A DNA stretch of 64,000 nucleotides, from positions 25,499,847-25,563,846 of the forward strand of contig OX463859.1 of the NCBI GenBank assembly GCA_949825065.1, in the 5' to 3' direction. The notes beneath the pieces are model-generated. The model was not told the DNA's origin. It made no database searches and was given only the letters and a program-made list of their open reading frames with translations. The stretch comes from Odontocerum albicorne. Its lineage: Eukaryota > Arthropoda > Insecta > Trichoptera > Odontoceridae. Both the position numbers and the translations under genes were made by a program. Positions 48,126 to 58,300 of the stretch are shown here, piece by piece. The first letter of the stretch is position 1. Every line of letters starts with the position of its first letter.

Positions 48126-48147
48126 CCCCACGTTCGGGGGCCAATTA
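48126..48147 (-). promoter_or_regulatory. Primer-binding site of LTR element
   Basis: On the minus strand the LTR end GGCGTGACA is followed by TAAT and then TGGCCCCCGAACGTGGGG. TGG plus 15 further bases complementary to a tRNA 3' end is the expected form of a retrotransposon primer-binding site. I cannot name the tRNA by eye. Confidence 0.6.
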
Positions 48148-49006
48148 TGTCACGCCTTTTTGCTATATTTAAGAAACAATAATTATATGTACACAATTGA
48201 TTACATAAATCAATTCACCAAATATCAATCTTACCAAGGAGCGACAGGCCCGCACAGGTCAGTCGGCTTCTTAACGAGACAGGAACTCTTTAGATCTCTG
48301 GGGTTTTGTTGGGTTCACTTAACTCTGAATAACTCTCTCTCAACTCTCGCAGGGACAGGCGACACAATTAAACAAGAACAATTTGTAATGAAACAGTTTA
48401 TTATATTGTAAAAAAAAAGAAAAAAAGAAAAAAAATATATAAAAAAAACTTGACGAATGTCAAGAAAAAAGTTTAAAATTGGCAAGAAAATAAAAATGTG
48501 TTGTATTTAGCAAGGGAGATTCCAATAACAATTTGAAATTACTTTACTCGGTGGGTTTAGCGTGGCGACGAAATCCACATAAAAATAGAAGGAATAATAT
48601 TCACCCGTAATTAAGATGGCGTCCTGGACTTCTGTGATATATGAGGAAGAGCAGCGTCGGACCTACGTCTGAACCTCACCACGTTCCGAACGGAATAGGA
48701 GGAGCTTGCGAACGCCTGGTTCCCCCTGGCGAGGAAATACGAAGAAACAGTGGTGCCAACCTCGACCAAGATCGTACGTGACAAAGTTGTCATTGAATAA
48801 AAATGTACCTGACTGCAAGGGTAGCTACCCTTATTTTATTGTCTTTAGTATTTTAAAATATTCAAGTATTTCATAATATTTTAATCTTCCTGTTTTCAAG
48901 GCAAGCACATGGTCTCGACACCACAAGTTTCATAAATTATGATATGTCGCGAATTAACAATTTCGAGGACGTGAAGTATGCAATTTAACAAATATAGTCC
49001 TAACAA
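48148..49006 (-). mobile_element. 5' LTR of a minus-strand LTR retrotransposon
   Basis: On the minus strand it would run from TGTTAGGACTATATTTG (49006) to TTAGGCGTGACA-like sequence ending GGCGTGACA at 48148, about 859 bp with the canonical TG...CA ends. An AATAAA lies at about 48400 on that strand, a plausible polyadenylation signal, upstream of a region that would be R-U5. The primer-binding site follows directly. The outer boundary is inferred from TG only, because the second LTR is not in the window. No gag or pol is visible, so this may be a large non-coding derivative. Confidence 0.55.
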
Positions 49007-49009
49007 CCA

Positions 49010-49485
49010 ACACCAATAGTCTACTTAGGCAATGAGTTGGGACAGTGCCAGGAAGAAGAAGAAGCATATCTCTGTCAAGAGATACACAGGTTTTTTGAGA
49101 GTAGTTTGTCAAATAGGCGATAATTTATATATGTCATACAATTTATTGAAAGGGTTCGAAATTGTCAATGCTACAACGAAATTACAAGAATTATTTACAT
49201 TTGTGGTGTACAAATATACTATCATGAAATTTCCTTATCGCAAAATCGCAAGATGCATTTCGATTATCTTCTCTGCATTCCTAAAATTCTTTATCTGTAC
49301 CGTGGTTAGTACGCTCCTGAAATATTTAGGCATTATGGGTTCCATAACTCGGAGTGTTTACGTTACACTTCAGGGCCTTTTCACCTGAATTTATTATTAA
49401 CTTTACTCCTAGAATATATATAAGCTGCATTGTATACATTCTTGGAGCGCTTGTGGGGTAGCCGGTGTTATGAAATAGAGAGAGA
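49010..49485. other. No supportable gene
   Basis: Contains a 118-codon open frame on the plus strand (49032-49388) starting MSWDSARKKKKHISV, with hydrophobic stretches near residues 70-110. I recognise no domain, and the frame is close to what AT-poor chance stretches give here. Confidence 0.35.
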
Positions 49486-49489
49486 TTTG

Positions 49490-49589
49490 TCAACATAGGA
49501 AATGTGGGCCTAAAAGATGGACTGAAAAGAGCGGGATAAATGCTGTAGAAATGCGTGCAGTGATAATAATACATCGGGGGTCAATGTAT
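49490..49589 (+). pseudogene. LINE-E relic, left half
   Basis: Reads DGLKRAG...NAVEMRAVI, matching the start of the block at 9.9 kb (VEMRSFETN). It is interrupted at 49590 by LINE-B and resumes at 50030. Confidence 0.6.
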
Positions 49590-50029
49590 TTATTTATTTA
49601 ACATTTTTATTGCAAATACAATCTGGCGGGCTTATTGCCAGGCTGTAATCTCTTCCAACCAACTAGACGAAAGTAAATGAAGCAAGTTACGTGGTCACAT
49701 AAATCATTCAAATGACTATCCATCCCCCACGAAATCCATAAACATACGTGAACACATGCCCACGAACCCCACGAAGACGGACAGTTACCCGAACATTATT
49801 TTTCATAGTAAGTGAGATATGATCAATCAAAAGGAAAGGAAGGGATGGTGGAGAGGAAATGAAAAGAAAAATCAGGAATGAAACACGTTATTTTACTGAC
49901 TAGAAATTAAGAGGTTTTTCAGTCGCTTCTTAAAGCATGCCAAGGACGGAGCGTGCCTCTTATTGGTTTGTAACTGATTCCAGAGTCTCACCGCATGGAC
50001 AGTAAAGGACGACGTAAAGAAAAAGGAGT
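49590..50029 (-). mobile_element. LINE-B insertion with target-site duplication
   Basis: A 440-bp 5'-truncated LINE-B copy. Its 3' end is at the left (TTTATTTATTT, then the complement of TCTAGTTGGTTGGAAGAGAT). The coding end SFTVHAVRLWNQLQTNKRHA and CFKKRLKNLL lies near 49920-50020. It is flanked on both sides by GGTCAATGTAT (49579-49589 and 50030-50040), an 11-base target-site duplication. The match to the 37-kb copy is high. Confidence 0.92.
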
Positions 50030-50400
50030 GGTCAATGTATAACAGACTACGGAATAAAGTGATCAGAGAGGAATGTGAACCTAATGCTGGTGTATTAGGT
50101 AAATCAGGAATAAATACTTGAAAGGGTTTGGGTAAACAATCGCATTTGCCCTGTATGCTTAGTTTGTTAGTCATTCCTCATTAAAACATTTGAATGAAAA
50201 AAGAGTTAAAAAACAAATATGCAGGATAATCGCAAGAGAAAGGCGTGATGGAAGGAAACCATATTAAAAAGTTAGAGAAATCATAAAAGTTGTTTAAGAT
50301 GTATTAACGTAATGAATGTTGAAGTTATGAAACGTGTATGGTATATCATGATAGAAAAGTCTGTCGTTGTCTCGACAGGGAAATAGTGACGTGATGGTAT
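50030..50400 (+). pseudogene. LINE-E relic, right half
   Basis: Resumes with MYNRLRNKVIREECEPNAGV, then decayed KICRIIARERRDGRKPY and a final region matching the 10.1-10.2 kb end (KSVVVSTGK against YVCQGR). Confidence 0.6.
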
Positions 50401-50444
50401 ATTTGTGCCTTATGTTGTATTATACTTTAGTTGTATACAGTACA

Positions 50445-50612
50445 ACTTGGTGAACTTACAATCTCTTCCAACCAATTAAAAAGATATTAATGTGGCCTTA
50501 AGTGAAAACTAGACTGACTTAAGAAATCAGGGTTTCAGCGGGATTTGAACAGCACTAACTCGGGGCTGGGAGATAGACGTCTTGCCAACTAGACCACGGA
50601 GGTTGTACCTTG
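50445..50612 (-). mobile_element. SINE-1 copy
   Basis: On the minus strand the head reads ACCTCCGTGGTCTAGTTGGC (A-box side). A B-box-like GTTCAAATCCCG, the body block and the LINE-B-like tail TTTTTAATTGGTTGGAAGAG follow. Confidence 0.7.
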
Positions 50613-51066
50613 TTCCAGAGTGGTAAAATTAAATCGTAATGACGAAAGAAGTAATGCTTTAGATACTTCTATACATAATAGAGAGCAAAAAATAAGAATA
50701 CAGAAATAGAATCCAAATTTAGGAGATTTAAGACGTCGCATCGGGTAAACCGGGAGATCCGGTACATCATTATTGAAATAAACTTTTGAGACTCCTCAAA
50801 TAATCCAAACTTGTAGAAACGCAAATAACTTTTCACGGTTTGAAACTTTTTCCGAAAGAGACATTACCATTTTTCGTTTTATTGAGTTCGTCATAATTTT
50901 AACTATCATATTAAACAGCGCATTATAGAAGGTATGAAAAAGGTTAATCAATTACCAATTGCTTTGCATCTAGGACTCTCCTTTCGGATTTTACCAGTCT
51001 CGTTATTGATTTTTCTTCATGAAAAAACATTCACTACCTTGTTATTAATTTTTCTGGTAACAAATC
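50613..51066. other. No recognised feature
   Basis: Sequence between SINE-1 and the second TTAA element, with no visible gene. Confidence 0.4.
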
Positions 51067-51067
51067 T

Positions 51068-51697
51068 TTAACCCTTCCCTTACGGTGATAAAAATAATAC
51101 GCGTGCTCCGGTGTTGGGTAGTGAGTACGCAATAAAAAATTTGCGATTTTAAATCGGAAAAATAAGAACATTCATAGATAATCCCCTTAATTAATTATAA
51201 TTGAAGTTAAAAATTATAATAATTGAGATTTATTTGCTGAAAACATTAAAAAAACCATCTGGCAACGCTCACGGAACGGGCGTACGTCTAACTTATTTGC
51301 AAGCCTAGAAGCTACTAGTGGCGCGGAACGTCAGTCGCATACCCCGGCGCTTACGCTTATGCTTGCGACGTTGAGACAATTCAGCTCCTCGCAATTCAGT
51401 ATAGTATGCAAGAGTGAGACGCGAATATAGTGTCGCGCTTCCCGCATACTATTCACCTATCGTCAAGACGAGGCACTCGCAGCGTTTAAATGCGAATTTG
51501 TTTTCGATCTTTACAAAACACCTCGATGTAGTCGATAAATTCTGATTATTATTAATATTATTTTTTAAATCAATGCGTAAATATATAATAGAGGAATACC
51601 TAAAATCTTAACCTTGTATTTATTATATTTAAAGAGATATTGATGGTTATTAGAAGCAACGTGTAGAAGATACCCAACACAGAGAAGGAAAGGTTAA
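51068..51697 (-). mobile_element. TTAA-bounded non-autonomous element, copy 2
   Basis: Reverse-complement copy of 16051-16686, about 630 bp, again with TTAA at both ends (51068-51071 and 51694-51697). The end sequences and the GC-rich core are shared, with scattered substitutions and small gaps. Confidence 0.72.
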
Positions 51698-51699
51698 AG

Positions 51700-52127
51700 A
51701 AGTTAAATAGTTAATAACAGTGCTGAGAAATTCGATAAGTTGAATTGTAGAATAGAAAATTACTATACATTAAAAAATAAATTTAAATGTAAATTGTTTT
51801 TTTTTAATAATTTTTTTTATATATATTATCACGTCGTGTCTTTATGGAGTACGCAGAGAAAACAGAACTCGTTTCTAGCCAAATATACAAATTTCCTCTC
51901 TACCACATGTACATTTTGCCATAAAAAATCTTCTTTTACTCGTGCTTCTAAATTGTTCTTCTTTCAAAATTTATTTGATTCAACCGCATTTTCTTAATAC
52001 ATATTTGTTTTCCTTTTTTTTTTTTTTTGAACTTGAATAATTGTTCGTACTTAAATAATGCAAATGCAACCCACTCATTATCGACCGTCCTTTAAGATTT
52101 ATTCAAGTTCTGAAAGTTTCGCGGTTA
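51700..52127. other. No recognised feature
   Basis: AT-rich with poly-T runs near 51800 and 52010-52030. The 85-codon frame at 51740-51997 shows no domain. Confidence 0.4.
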
Positions 52128-52880
52128 GTCAGGTTCAGGATATACTTATAATTGACATGACCATGGCATCCACAGGTAAAGCACCTGGGCTGAATGTTAA
52201 GTAGTCAGGTTCAGGATAAACTTATAATTGACATGAACAGGGCATCCACAGGTAAAGCACCTGGGCTGAATGTTAAGTAGTCAGGTTCAGGATAAACTTA
52301 TAATTGACATGAACAGGGCATCCACAGGTAAAGCACCTGGGCTGAATGTTAAGTAGTCAGGTTCAGGATAAACTTATAATTGACATGAACATGGCATCCA
52401 CAGGTAAAGCACCTGGGCTGAATGTTAAGTAGTCAGGTTCAGGATAAACTTATAATTGACATGAACAGGGCATCCACAGGTAAAGCACCTGGGCTGAATG
52501 TTAAGTAGTCAGGTTCAGGATAAACTTATAATTGACATGAACATGGCATCCACAGGTAAAGCACCTGGGCTGAATGTTAAGTAGTCAGGTTCAGGATAAA
52601 CTTATAATTGACATGAACAGGGCATCCACAGGTAAAGCACCTGGGCTGAATGTTAAGTAGTCAGGTTCAGGATAAACTTATAATTGACATGAACATGGCA
52701 TCCACAGGTAAAGCACCTGGGCTGAATGTTAAGTAGTCAGGTTCAGGATAAACTTATAATTGACATGAACAGGGCATCCACAGGTAAAGCACCTGGGCTG
52801 AATGTTAAGTAGTCAGGTTCAGGATAAACTTATAATTGACATGAACATGGCATCCACAGGTAAAGCACCTGGGCTGAAGG
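52128..52880. repeat. 76-bp minisatellite, ten copies
   Basis: GTCAGGTTCAGGATAAACTT recurs exactly every 76 bases from 52128 to 52812. Each unit contains CAGGTAAAGCACCTG, a 5-bp perfect stem with an E-box-like CACCTG. From the third copy on, units with GAACAGGGC and GAACATGGC alternate strictly, so the array has a 152-bp dimer periodicity. Confidence 0.97.
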
Positions 52881-53023
52881 TTCAGTTTTTTTTTCTTTAC
52901 ATTGTATTGAAATTTTATATTATTTTTTTCCAAATGACGTATTTTTATTTATTACGTCACTTACTTAAGAAGAATCATGCCAGATAATGAAAAAAATCCG
53001 TAACATATTGAAGAGGGTGACAG

Positions 53024-53275
53024 AAGACAATATTATCACCGGACTCAGTAAGCGAGCCTTCTAGTTTAGAACCTCTTGAGTAGACACGGAGCTTGTGGTT
53101 CGTTGTTAAACGTGTTGACAACACTACCGTTCGGCACGTGCAAGTATTGGTATCAGATTAACACTTTTACCAGACTGACACCCGTTTTATTTTTTGGTAC
53201 CATTGGAAATCAAATCCAAAACCTCAGGGTGAAAATCAAGAATGTTATCGCTAGGCTACAGAGGTCGTCTTTCAT
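53024..53275 (-). mobile_element. SINE-3 copy
   Basis: On the minus strand the head reads GACCTCTGTAGCCTAGCGAT (A-box side) and GGATTTGATTTCC (B-box-like). The body has GGTACCAAAAAATAAAACGG, CTTGCACGTGCCGAACGG and CAACACGTTTAACAACGAA, then GTGTCTACTCAAGAGGTTCT and GATAATATTGTC at the end. Confidence 0.68.
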
Positions 53276-53324
53276 TCGCTTGAAACCTTGTTTTAAAAAA
53301 ATATATATCCAGTCTGATTTTCAC

Positions 53325-53600
53325 TAAACGACTTTTAAATTGGCTTACCCAGATCACCGTTCTTCTTTTTTTTACATGCAGGATGAGTGTGAAACCAGTC
53401 ACTAAGTAATGTCTGTCATTGGCATTTTTTAAAAGTTACTGAAAAACTTAAAACTTTCAGTCAGTAATACAGTGTGTTTTTTCCCGATTTTTCTTTCCTC
53501 TCTATCACTTCATACTTTTTTCATTGTTTGATGACATCCTATTTTAATTTTTATGTTGTAAATTATTCATGAATTTTGAATAATTAAAGAGTGATTTGAT
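53325..53600 (+). mobile_element. LINE-B relic, diverged
   Basis: The remnants follow the 37.5-kb copy in order: decayed SAF...VRLWNQ, then GGCATTTTTTAAAAGTTACT (FKK..LK), TTTTCCCGATTTTTCTTTCC and TCATTGTTTGATGACATCCT. The tail is lost. Confidence 0.6.
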
Positions 53601-53637
53601 TATTTTTTAAGACCAAGCAACTTCCTTTATTTGCTTG

Positions 53638-53698
53638 ATTGATTTGAAGATTCGTCTGATTGATTTGAAGATTCGTCTGATTGATTTGAAGAAATAGA
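53638..53698. repeat. 21-bp triplication
   Basis: GATTGATTTGAAGATTCGTCT occurs three times in tandem, the last copy incomplete. Confidence 0.93.
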
Positions 53699-53734
53699 AT
53701 AAGTCCCTCAAATATTTATACAATTAATTGTTAA

Positions 53735-53800
53735 AGAAATACAAAAACATCTTCCTGGTTGGTGGAAAGAGGTTATCATATGACTATAGGCCCATCAAGT
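53735..53800 (+). mobile_element. SINE-1/LINE-B tail fragment
   Basis: ATCTTCCTGGTTGGTGGAAA and GAGGTTATCATATGACTATA match the common tail of SINE-1 and LINE-B. No head is present. Confidence 0.5.
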
Positions 53801-53944
53801 TATATTGTTTACAACAAAAATATAGCAGCAAAAACTATGAAAGCTGACATGGAGAGAAATTGAAATTCAAAAAATTATATATAAATATTTTAAATAAAGA
53901 TATTGACAGTATGATGGAAAGAGTACTGTGTTCATTTGTATGCA

Positions 53945-54390
53945 AATGACTAAAATAACATAAATGGGATCTTCAATGCTCCTGCCAAGCAATAACCAGC
54001 CAGACACCTTAGATAGCGAAATTTAAGTAGCCATTTTAAAATAACACAAATGGGATCTTCAATGCTCCTGCCAAGCAATAACCAGTCAGACACCTTAGAT
54101 AGCGAAATTTAAGTAGCCATTTTAAAATAACACAAATGGGATCTTCAATACTCCTGCCAAGCAATAACCAGCCAGACACCTTAGATAGCGAAATTTAAGT
54201 AGCCATTTTAAAATAACACAAATGGGATCTTCAATGCTCCTGCCAAGCAATAACCAGTCAGACACCTTAGATAGCGAAATTTAAGTAGCCATTTTAAAAT
54301 AACACAAATGGGATCTTCAATGCTCCTGCCAAGCAATAACCAGTCAGACACCTTAGATAGATAAATTTAAGTAGCCATTTTAAAAAGAAC
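53945..54390. repeat. 86-bp minisatellite, five copies
   Basis: GGGATCTTCAATGCTCCTGC starts at 53966, 54052, 54138, 54224 and 54310, each 86 bases apart. Copies alternate AACCAGCCAG and AACCAGTCAG in the first four. Confidence 0.97.
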
Positions 54391-55000
54391 GGATTCTCAA
54401 GCAGTGATGGAATATCAGCTGCATGATTTAAACATATGGAAAATAATACTTTCAAGCTTATGCAAAACATATTTTACTGTTGTCGATCTTCAAGTCTAAT
54501 TCTTTGTATCCGTTCTACATACATATTCGTCCATTGACGTATTTATTATTCTTTGATTTGTCGACGATCACGTAACAAGTGTTGTTATAATTCGTAAATC
54601 AAGCGAATTAAATCTGTTCTTTTTTTACCAGTCAAAATCACAAGCTCAAGCGGCTTACACGTCGACTTGTGTCATTTTATGCGCTTTTAAACAAATAATT
54701 GTGGCTAATCTACAAGCACTTCGAGGATTTATCTGGACCAGACTTTAATCCAATTAAGACCAGACTTTAATCCAATTAAAACCATTTTTTTATATTCAAT
54801 TTTAAATATGTTTAAAAATTTATTTTTTATTTAACTAAAAAAATGTACTTAACCCTGAGAGTGCTACGAGAAAAAAATATAATTGTCTATCTAGTGCCGA
54901 GATATATTTACGATTCGGACGTTCGTGATAAATGTTTATTTTAAACAAAAAAAAACAAAAAAAATATATTTTTACAACATAAATATATTTTAGAATATGT
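54391..55000. other. No gene; one 23-bp duplication
   Basis: ACCAGACTTTAATCCAATTA occurs twice in tandem at about 54736-54782. Poly-A runs follow. No gene is visible. Confidence 0.45.
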
Positions 55001-55045
55001 ACCCTCGTATTCTAAATGAATAATATTCATTTAGAATACAAGGGT
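55001..55045. repeat. Near-perfect inverted repeat (hairpin)
   Basis: 22-bp arms (55001-55022 and 55024-55045) with one mismatch and a single base between them. Confidence 0.93.
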
Positions 55046-55724
55046 AGAACAAATTTCTTCCACTGCTATAGCAGTGCGCCGATCTCTCAGGGTTAACAAG
55101 AGGTAAATAAGTTTTTTTTTTAAAACATAATATTCCTTAAAATGTAACGTAACACAGCGTTTAGAGAGCAAACTCTTCAAGAGTATTTTAACTCTGAGTT
55201 CTAATCCACTATTATTGACAGATTACAAATTTAACCAAAAATAATATCACTAAGGATAAAATAAGTTGACTTAATAAATAAAGATAAAAAGGTGGTGGCT
55301 GCGATTATTAGATTAGGTACTCTCCGCATCTGCACATGTTTAGAAACAAAACATCACTAAGAAAATCACAGAAATTTTCAGTTATTTTATTCGGCTTTAG
55401 ATGTAGTACAATGTTTATGTGGAGTGATCATATTATATTTAATCATAAATTTTATTAAGACCTCCCAAAAAAGGTGTTAACACTCCGAAACAGACCGTTT
55501 TAGATCACAGGAACAGCAACGATACAAACCTTGCCATAATACCCCCACCCTATTGGTTCAATTTGCTACGGTAAATTTATTAGATGGAAATGAAATCAAC
55601 CCCCAAATTATATTCTTCTCGGTAGGATCATCTCTCATACAGAGTTTCGAAAGATACAATGTAAACAACCCAATCAGAGACTTGAATATTGGGTTAAATT
55701 TGTAAAGAAAATAATAAAATTTAA
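55046..55724. other. No gene; short reverse R1 piece
   Basis: At about 55370-55470 the minus strand shows TAATAAAATTTATGATTAAA and TCTAAAGCCGAATAAAATA, weakly matching R1. The rest is unassigned. Confidence 0.35.
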
Positions 55725-55727
55725 TGC

Positions 55728-55978
55728 TTGACTGCCAAACGAGATGGAATAGTCAAGATACCATAATTGGAAAATTAATAAGAATAAAAAAATTGCTCTG
55801 AATGATATTGGCGTTTCTCATATAAGGGATGAAACTCAATATGCCTTAAATGTGGAGCTTCATAAAATATTGAGACCAGTTTGTCTTACAGTTGAGGCCT
55901 TAAAACGGCGAGATATTAATTTATTAACAATAAAAGGTGTATTTGAATTTATTATAAATAAAAAAAGTTATGACTAAA
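55728..55978 (+). pseudogene. hAT-family transposase fragment
   Basis: An open frame without ATG reads DCQTRWNSQDTIIGKLIRIK, then LNVELHKILRPVCLTVEALK, RRDINLLTIKGVFEFIINK and a stop. 'D..TRWNST..ML.R' followed by 'L...L.P....T' is the central region of hAT transposases. The flanking parts, including the zinc finger and the end of the catalytic domain, are not continuous with it. A nearly identical piece of 70 bases lies at 61656-61727, and a hAT C-terminus at 60822-61121. It is not clear whether all belong to one family. Confidence 0.8.
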
Positions 55979-56023
55979 AGTAGATCCAAATTATTAAATA
56001 CTTTCAATCAATCAATCAATGGC

Positions 56024-56120
56024 ACTACAGCCCATTATGGGCCCCGGCCTCCTCCAGCAGTCGTCGCCATTCCCTCCTATCCTGGGATGCATTCCTCCGA
56101 ATTTTAGGAAGACCAGTTAA
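56024..56120. repeat. GC-rich fragment of an unknown repeat
   Basis: GGCACTACAGCCCATTATGG then GCCCCGGCCTCCTCCAGCAG and ATTCCCTCCTATCCTGGG are far richer in G and C than the surroundings, after a (TCAA)n start. This looks like an inserted transposon fragment, but I see no second copy in the window. Confidence 0.35.
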
Positions 56121-56269
56121 ATTGCTGATATTTTTGTTTAATTTATAAAATATTTCAATGAATAACCCAGTATATTGCCAGCCTCAAAATCTGGTTTCTT
56201 CAGTTATCTGGAAAAACACTACAGAATAAATTCAAATTCTGTCTGAAAATAATGAATTGTCTATAAATC

Positions 56270-56491
56270 TTTAATTCACGACAATTATTTATAGAAGTTA
56301 TAGAAAATTCAATTTTATTGAAGAACCTGAAGAAATAATATCACATCCGAAGACATGGAATGCTGAATTCTTAGTATTTGAGGAAACCAACGAAAAAACA
56401 AACAAAAAAGCAGAAATATTATTTGATGTTCAAAAAACGATAAAGCCAAGTTCAGCTGGAGGAGTATTTCAGGAAATTTGGTGTCCAAAAT
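56270..56491 (+). pseudogene. Coding-looking open fragment, function unknown
   Basis: A stop-to-stop frame of about 73 codons without ATG: FTTIIYRSYRKFNFIEEPEE, then SHPKTWNAEFLVFEETNEKT and KTIKPSSAGGVFQEIWCPK. The composition is protein-like (E, K, T and W well used), unlike chance frames in this AT-rich DNA. It lies 300 bases after the hAT fragment on the same strand, so it may be a further transposon piece. I cannot assign a family. Confidence 0.4.
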
Positions 56492-56499
56492 AAGCGAAA

Positions 56500-57850
56500 G
56501 GTTAATTTATTATTCAGTGAATATTTTGAGCGTCTTAAAATCATATTCTTGAAAAAAAATATTTTCAATTTATAATTTACAAAATATTTAAAAATAATTT
56601 TAGTTTACTGGATTTTTTTGTATAAGGTTTATTTTGTCATAAAAATATTAAATAAATTGAAAATCTTTAATGTAAGCGTGAATATTATGTACAAGTAAAA
56701 TTTTTGTAAAAAATTAACTTTTTTAGAAATACTGTTATTCGAATAATATTTTTTTCCAAACGTCAGAAAACCGCCAAACCCTACATCCCAAGTTTATCAT
56801 ATTCCTTATCTCATTAATGATCGTAACCAGATATCAGCCTAAATTATAGCCCATTTAACCACCCTAAATTAATATCTGGAAATTTGATGTTTGGCCTCAG
56901 GACTGGACATAATCAGAGTTTGTTCTAATTCACAAATAAGGTTCAGCTGGAACATGTTTATTTATTTAACATGCAAACAAAAATGAGGTATGCCACCTAC
57001 CTAACGGACTGACCATCTCAGGAATGGAATCATACATCAAAGTGGGTACTAAAATATAATACTATTGTGGACTATCATTTCGATATTCTCCAATTCAAGT
57101 ATATATGAATTTAGTGCCTCGTTGACTTCAAATAGTTATGCCATTTAATTCAAGTGTTGTCAGCGTTTAATATTCCGAGTTTAATATGCTTCATTGACAC
57201 ACAGTTTGATTTACAAACTGATTTTACTTGAAAGCATGCGTGTGAATTTACTGATATCCTAGCAGAGGAGAGACTTTGGCATTCGATTTTTGTTTTTTCG
57301 TATATATTTTTTGTTACATTCCGATGTTTACATTTCTCATCTATGATACACCCTCAGAAGCAACCTGAAGAATATCATCCAGCCTTTGATATATGTACCT
57401 AGCCTGCGAAGTTTTCCAATCTTAATATATTTTGAGACTATGGATTCCCTATAGAACTCGTAAACCTCATATTTAATTGTTTTGTTTAATGATTTTCGAG
57501 ATTGATTTTCATATGAATCTCAAAATAAGATAAATCCATAACATCACGTAATTTCTCAGTAGGCAAAGTACACCATTTTTGTTTCACGTACGACTTTCTT
57601 GACCTCATGTTAATCCTTATACCTTCTCACATAGATCCTTCAGTTGTTTTTATCATTCTTTATTCCCGATTTTCATTTATTTGTACCAACCATATTTTTC
57701 CCTGCAGACGTTTAGATTTGTCAAGTAAATCTTTCATTACCCATTCCTTAATCATCTCTATATGATATTTTTCCATTTACTCGACGTATCGGACTTTCCT
57801 ATCAATTTTTTTCATTTATTTTTATGATTCACCTCAACATATTCAGATTG
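56500..57850. other. No recognised feature
   Basis: AT-rich up to 56800, then more mixed. The minus strand near 57690-57790 may hold a very decayed LINE-E end. No gene is supportable. Confidence 0.4.
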
Positions 57851-57854
57851 ATGA

Positions 57855-58035
57855 CAAGCGTAGTAGGGAGACAATATTGTTGTCAATCCCAGTAAAAGAT
57901 CTTTCAAACTAAGAACCACTGGAGTAGGCAAGCATTGTAACTAACAGTTCGTCAATGTACTCGTATGTGCTGGAAATATAAAACTCACATATTTCTTGTG
58001 TGTTCAAGTATTGTTATGAGAGGAACTCTTTTAAC
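57855..58035 (-). mobile_element. SINE-3 relic
   Basis: Shares GGGAGACAATATTGT, AAGAACCACTGGAGTAGGCA, TTCGTCAATGTACTCGTATG and TGTGTTCAAGTATTG in the SINE-3 order (minus orientation). The head is missing. Confidence 0.55.
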
Positions 58036-58093
58036 AATATAAAGATATATTTTTTATATATTATTTTTACTACGTATAAAAAGTATAAAAGAC

Positions 58094-58300
58094 GACCTCC
58101 ATGGCCTGGTGGTAAGACGCTTGTCTACCGATCCGGAGGCTGCGGGTTCGATCCTCGCTGGAAACCAGATTTTTTTTAAATGGAATTCCATTCTGGTTTT
58201 CACTTAGGGCCCATAAAAACATTTTTCTGGTTGGTTGGAAGAGATTGCCACATGGCAATAAGCACGCCAGGTGAAATAAAAAAAATAAAAAAATAAAAAT
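58094..58300 (+). mobile_element. SINE-1, best copy
   Basis: A tRNA-derived SINE. The head reads GACCTCCATGGCCTGGTGGT (A-box), and about 30 bases later GCGGGTTCGATCCTCGC forms a five-pair T-arm with a perfect B-box core GGTTCGATCC. The body has GGAATTCCATTCTGGTTTTC. The tail TCTGGTTGGTTGGAAGAGAT, then TGCCACATGGCAATAAGCAC, matches the LINE-B 3' end at 37830-37885 with about six differences in 47 bases. An A-rich end follows. It would be transcribed by RNA polymerase III from its internal promoter. Confidence 0.85.

Noticed and set aside
49032..49388. 118-codon plus-strand open frame as a host gene
   Set aside because: No domain, no splice structure and no repeat support; I kept it only as a note within the unassigned stretch.
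58094..58165. Possible tRNA gene
   Set aside because: A- and B-boxes and a T-arm are present, but the acceptor stem does not close and the sequence continues into a SINE body and LINE-like tail.
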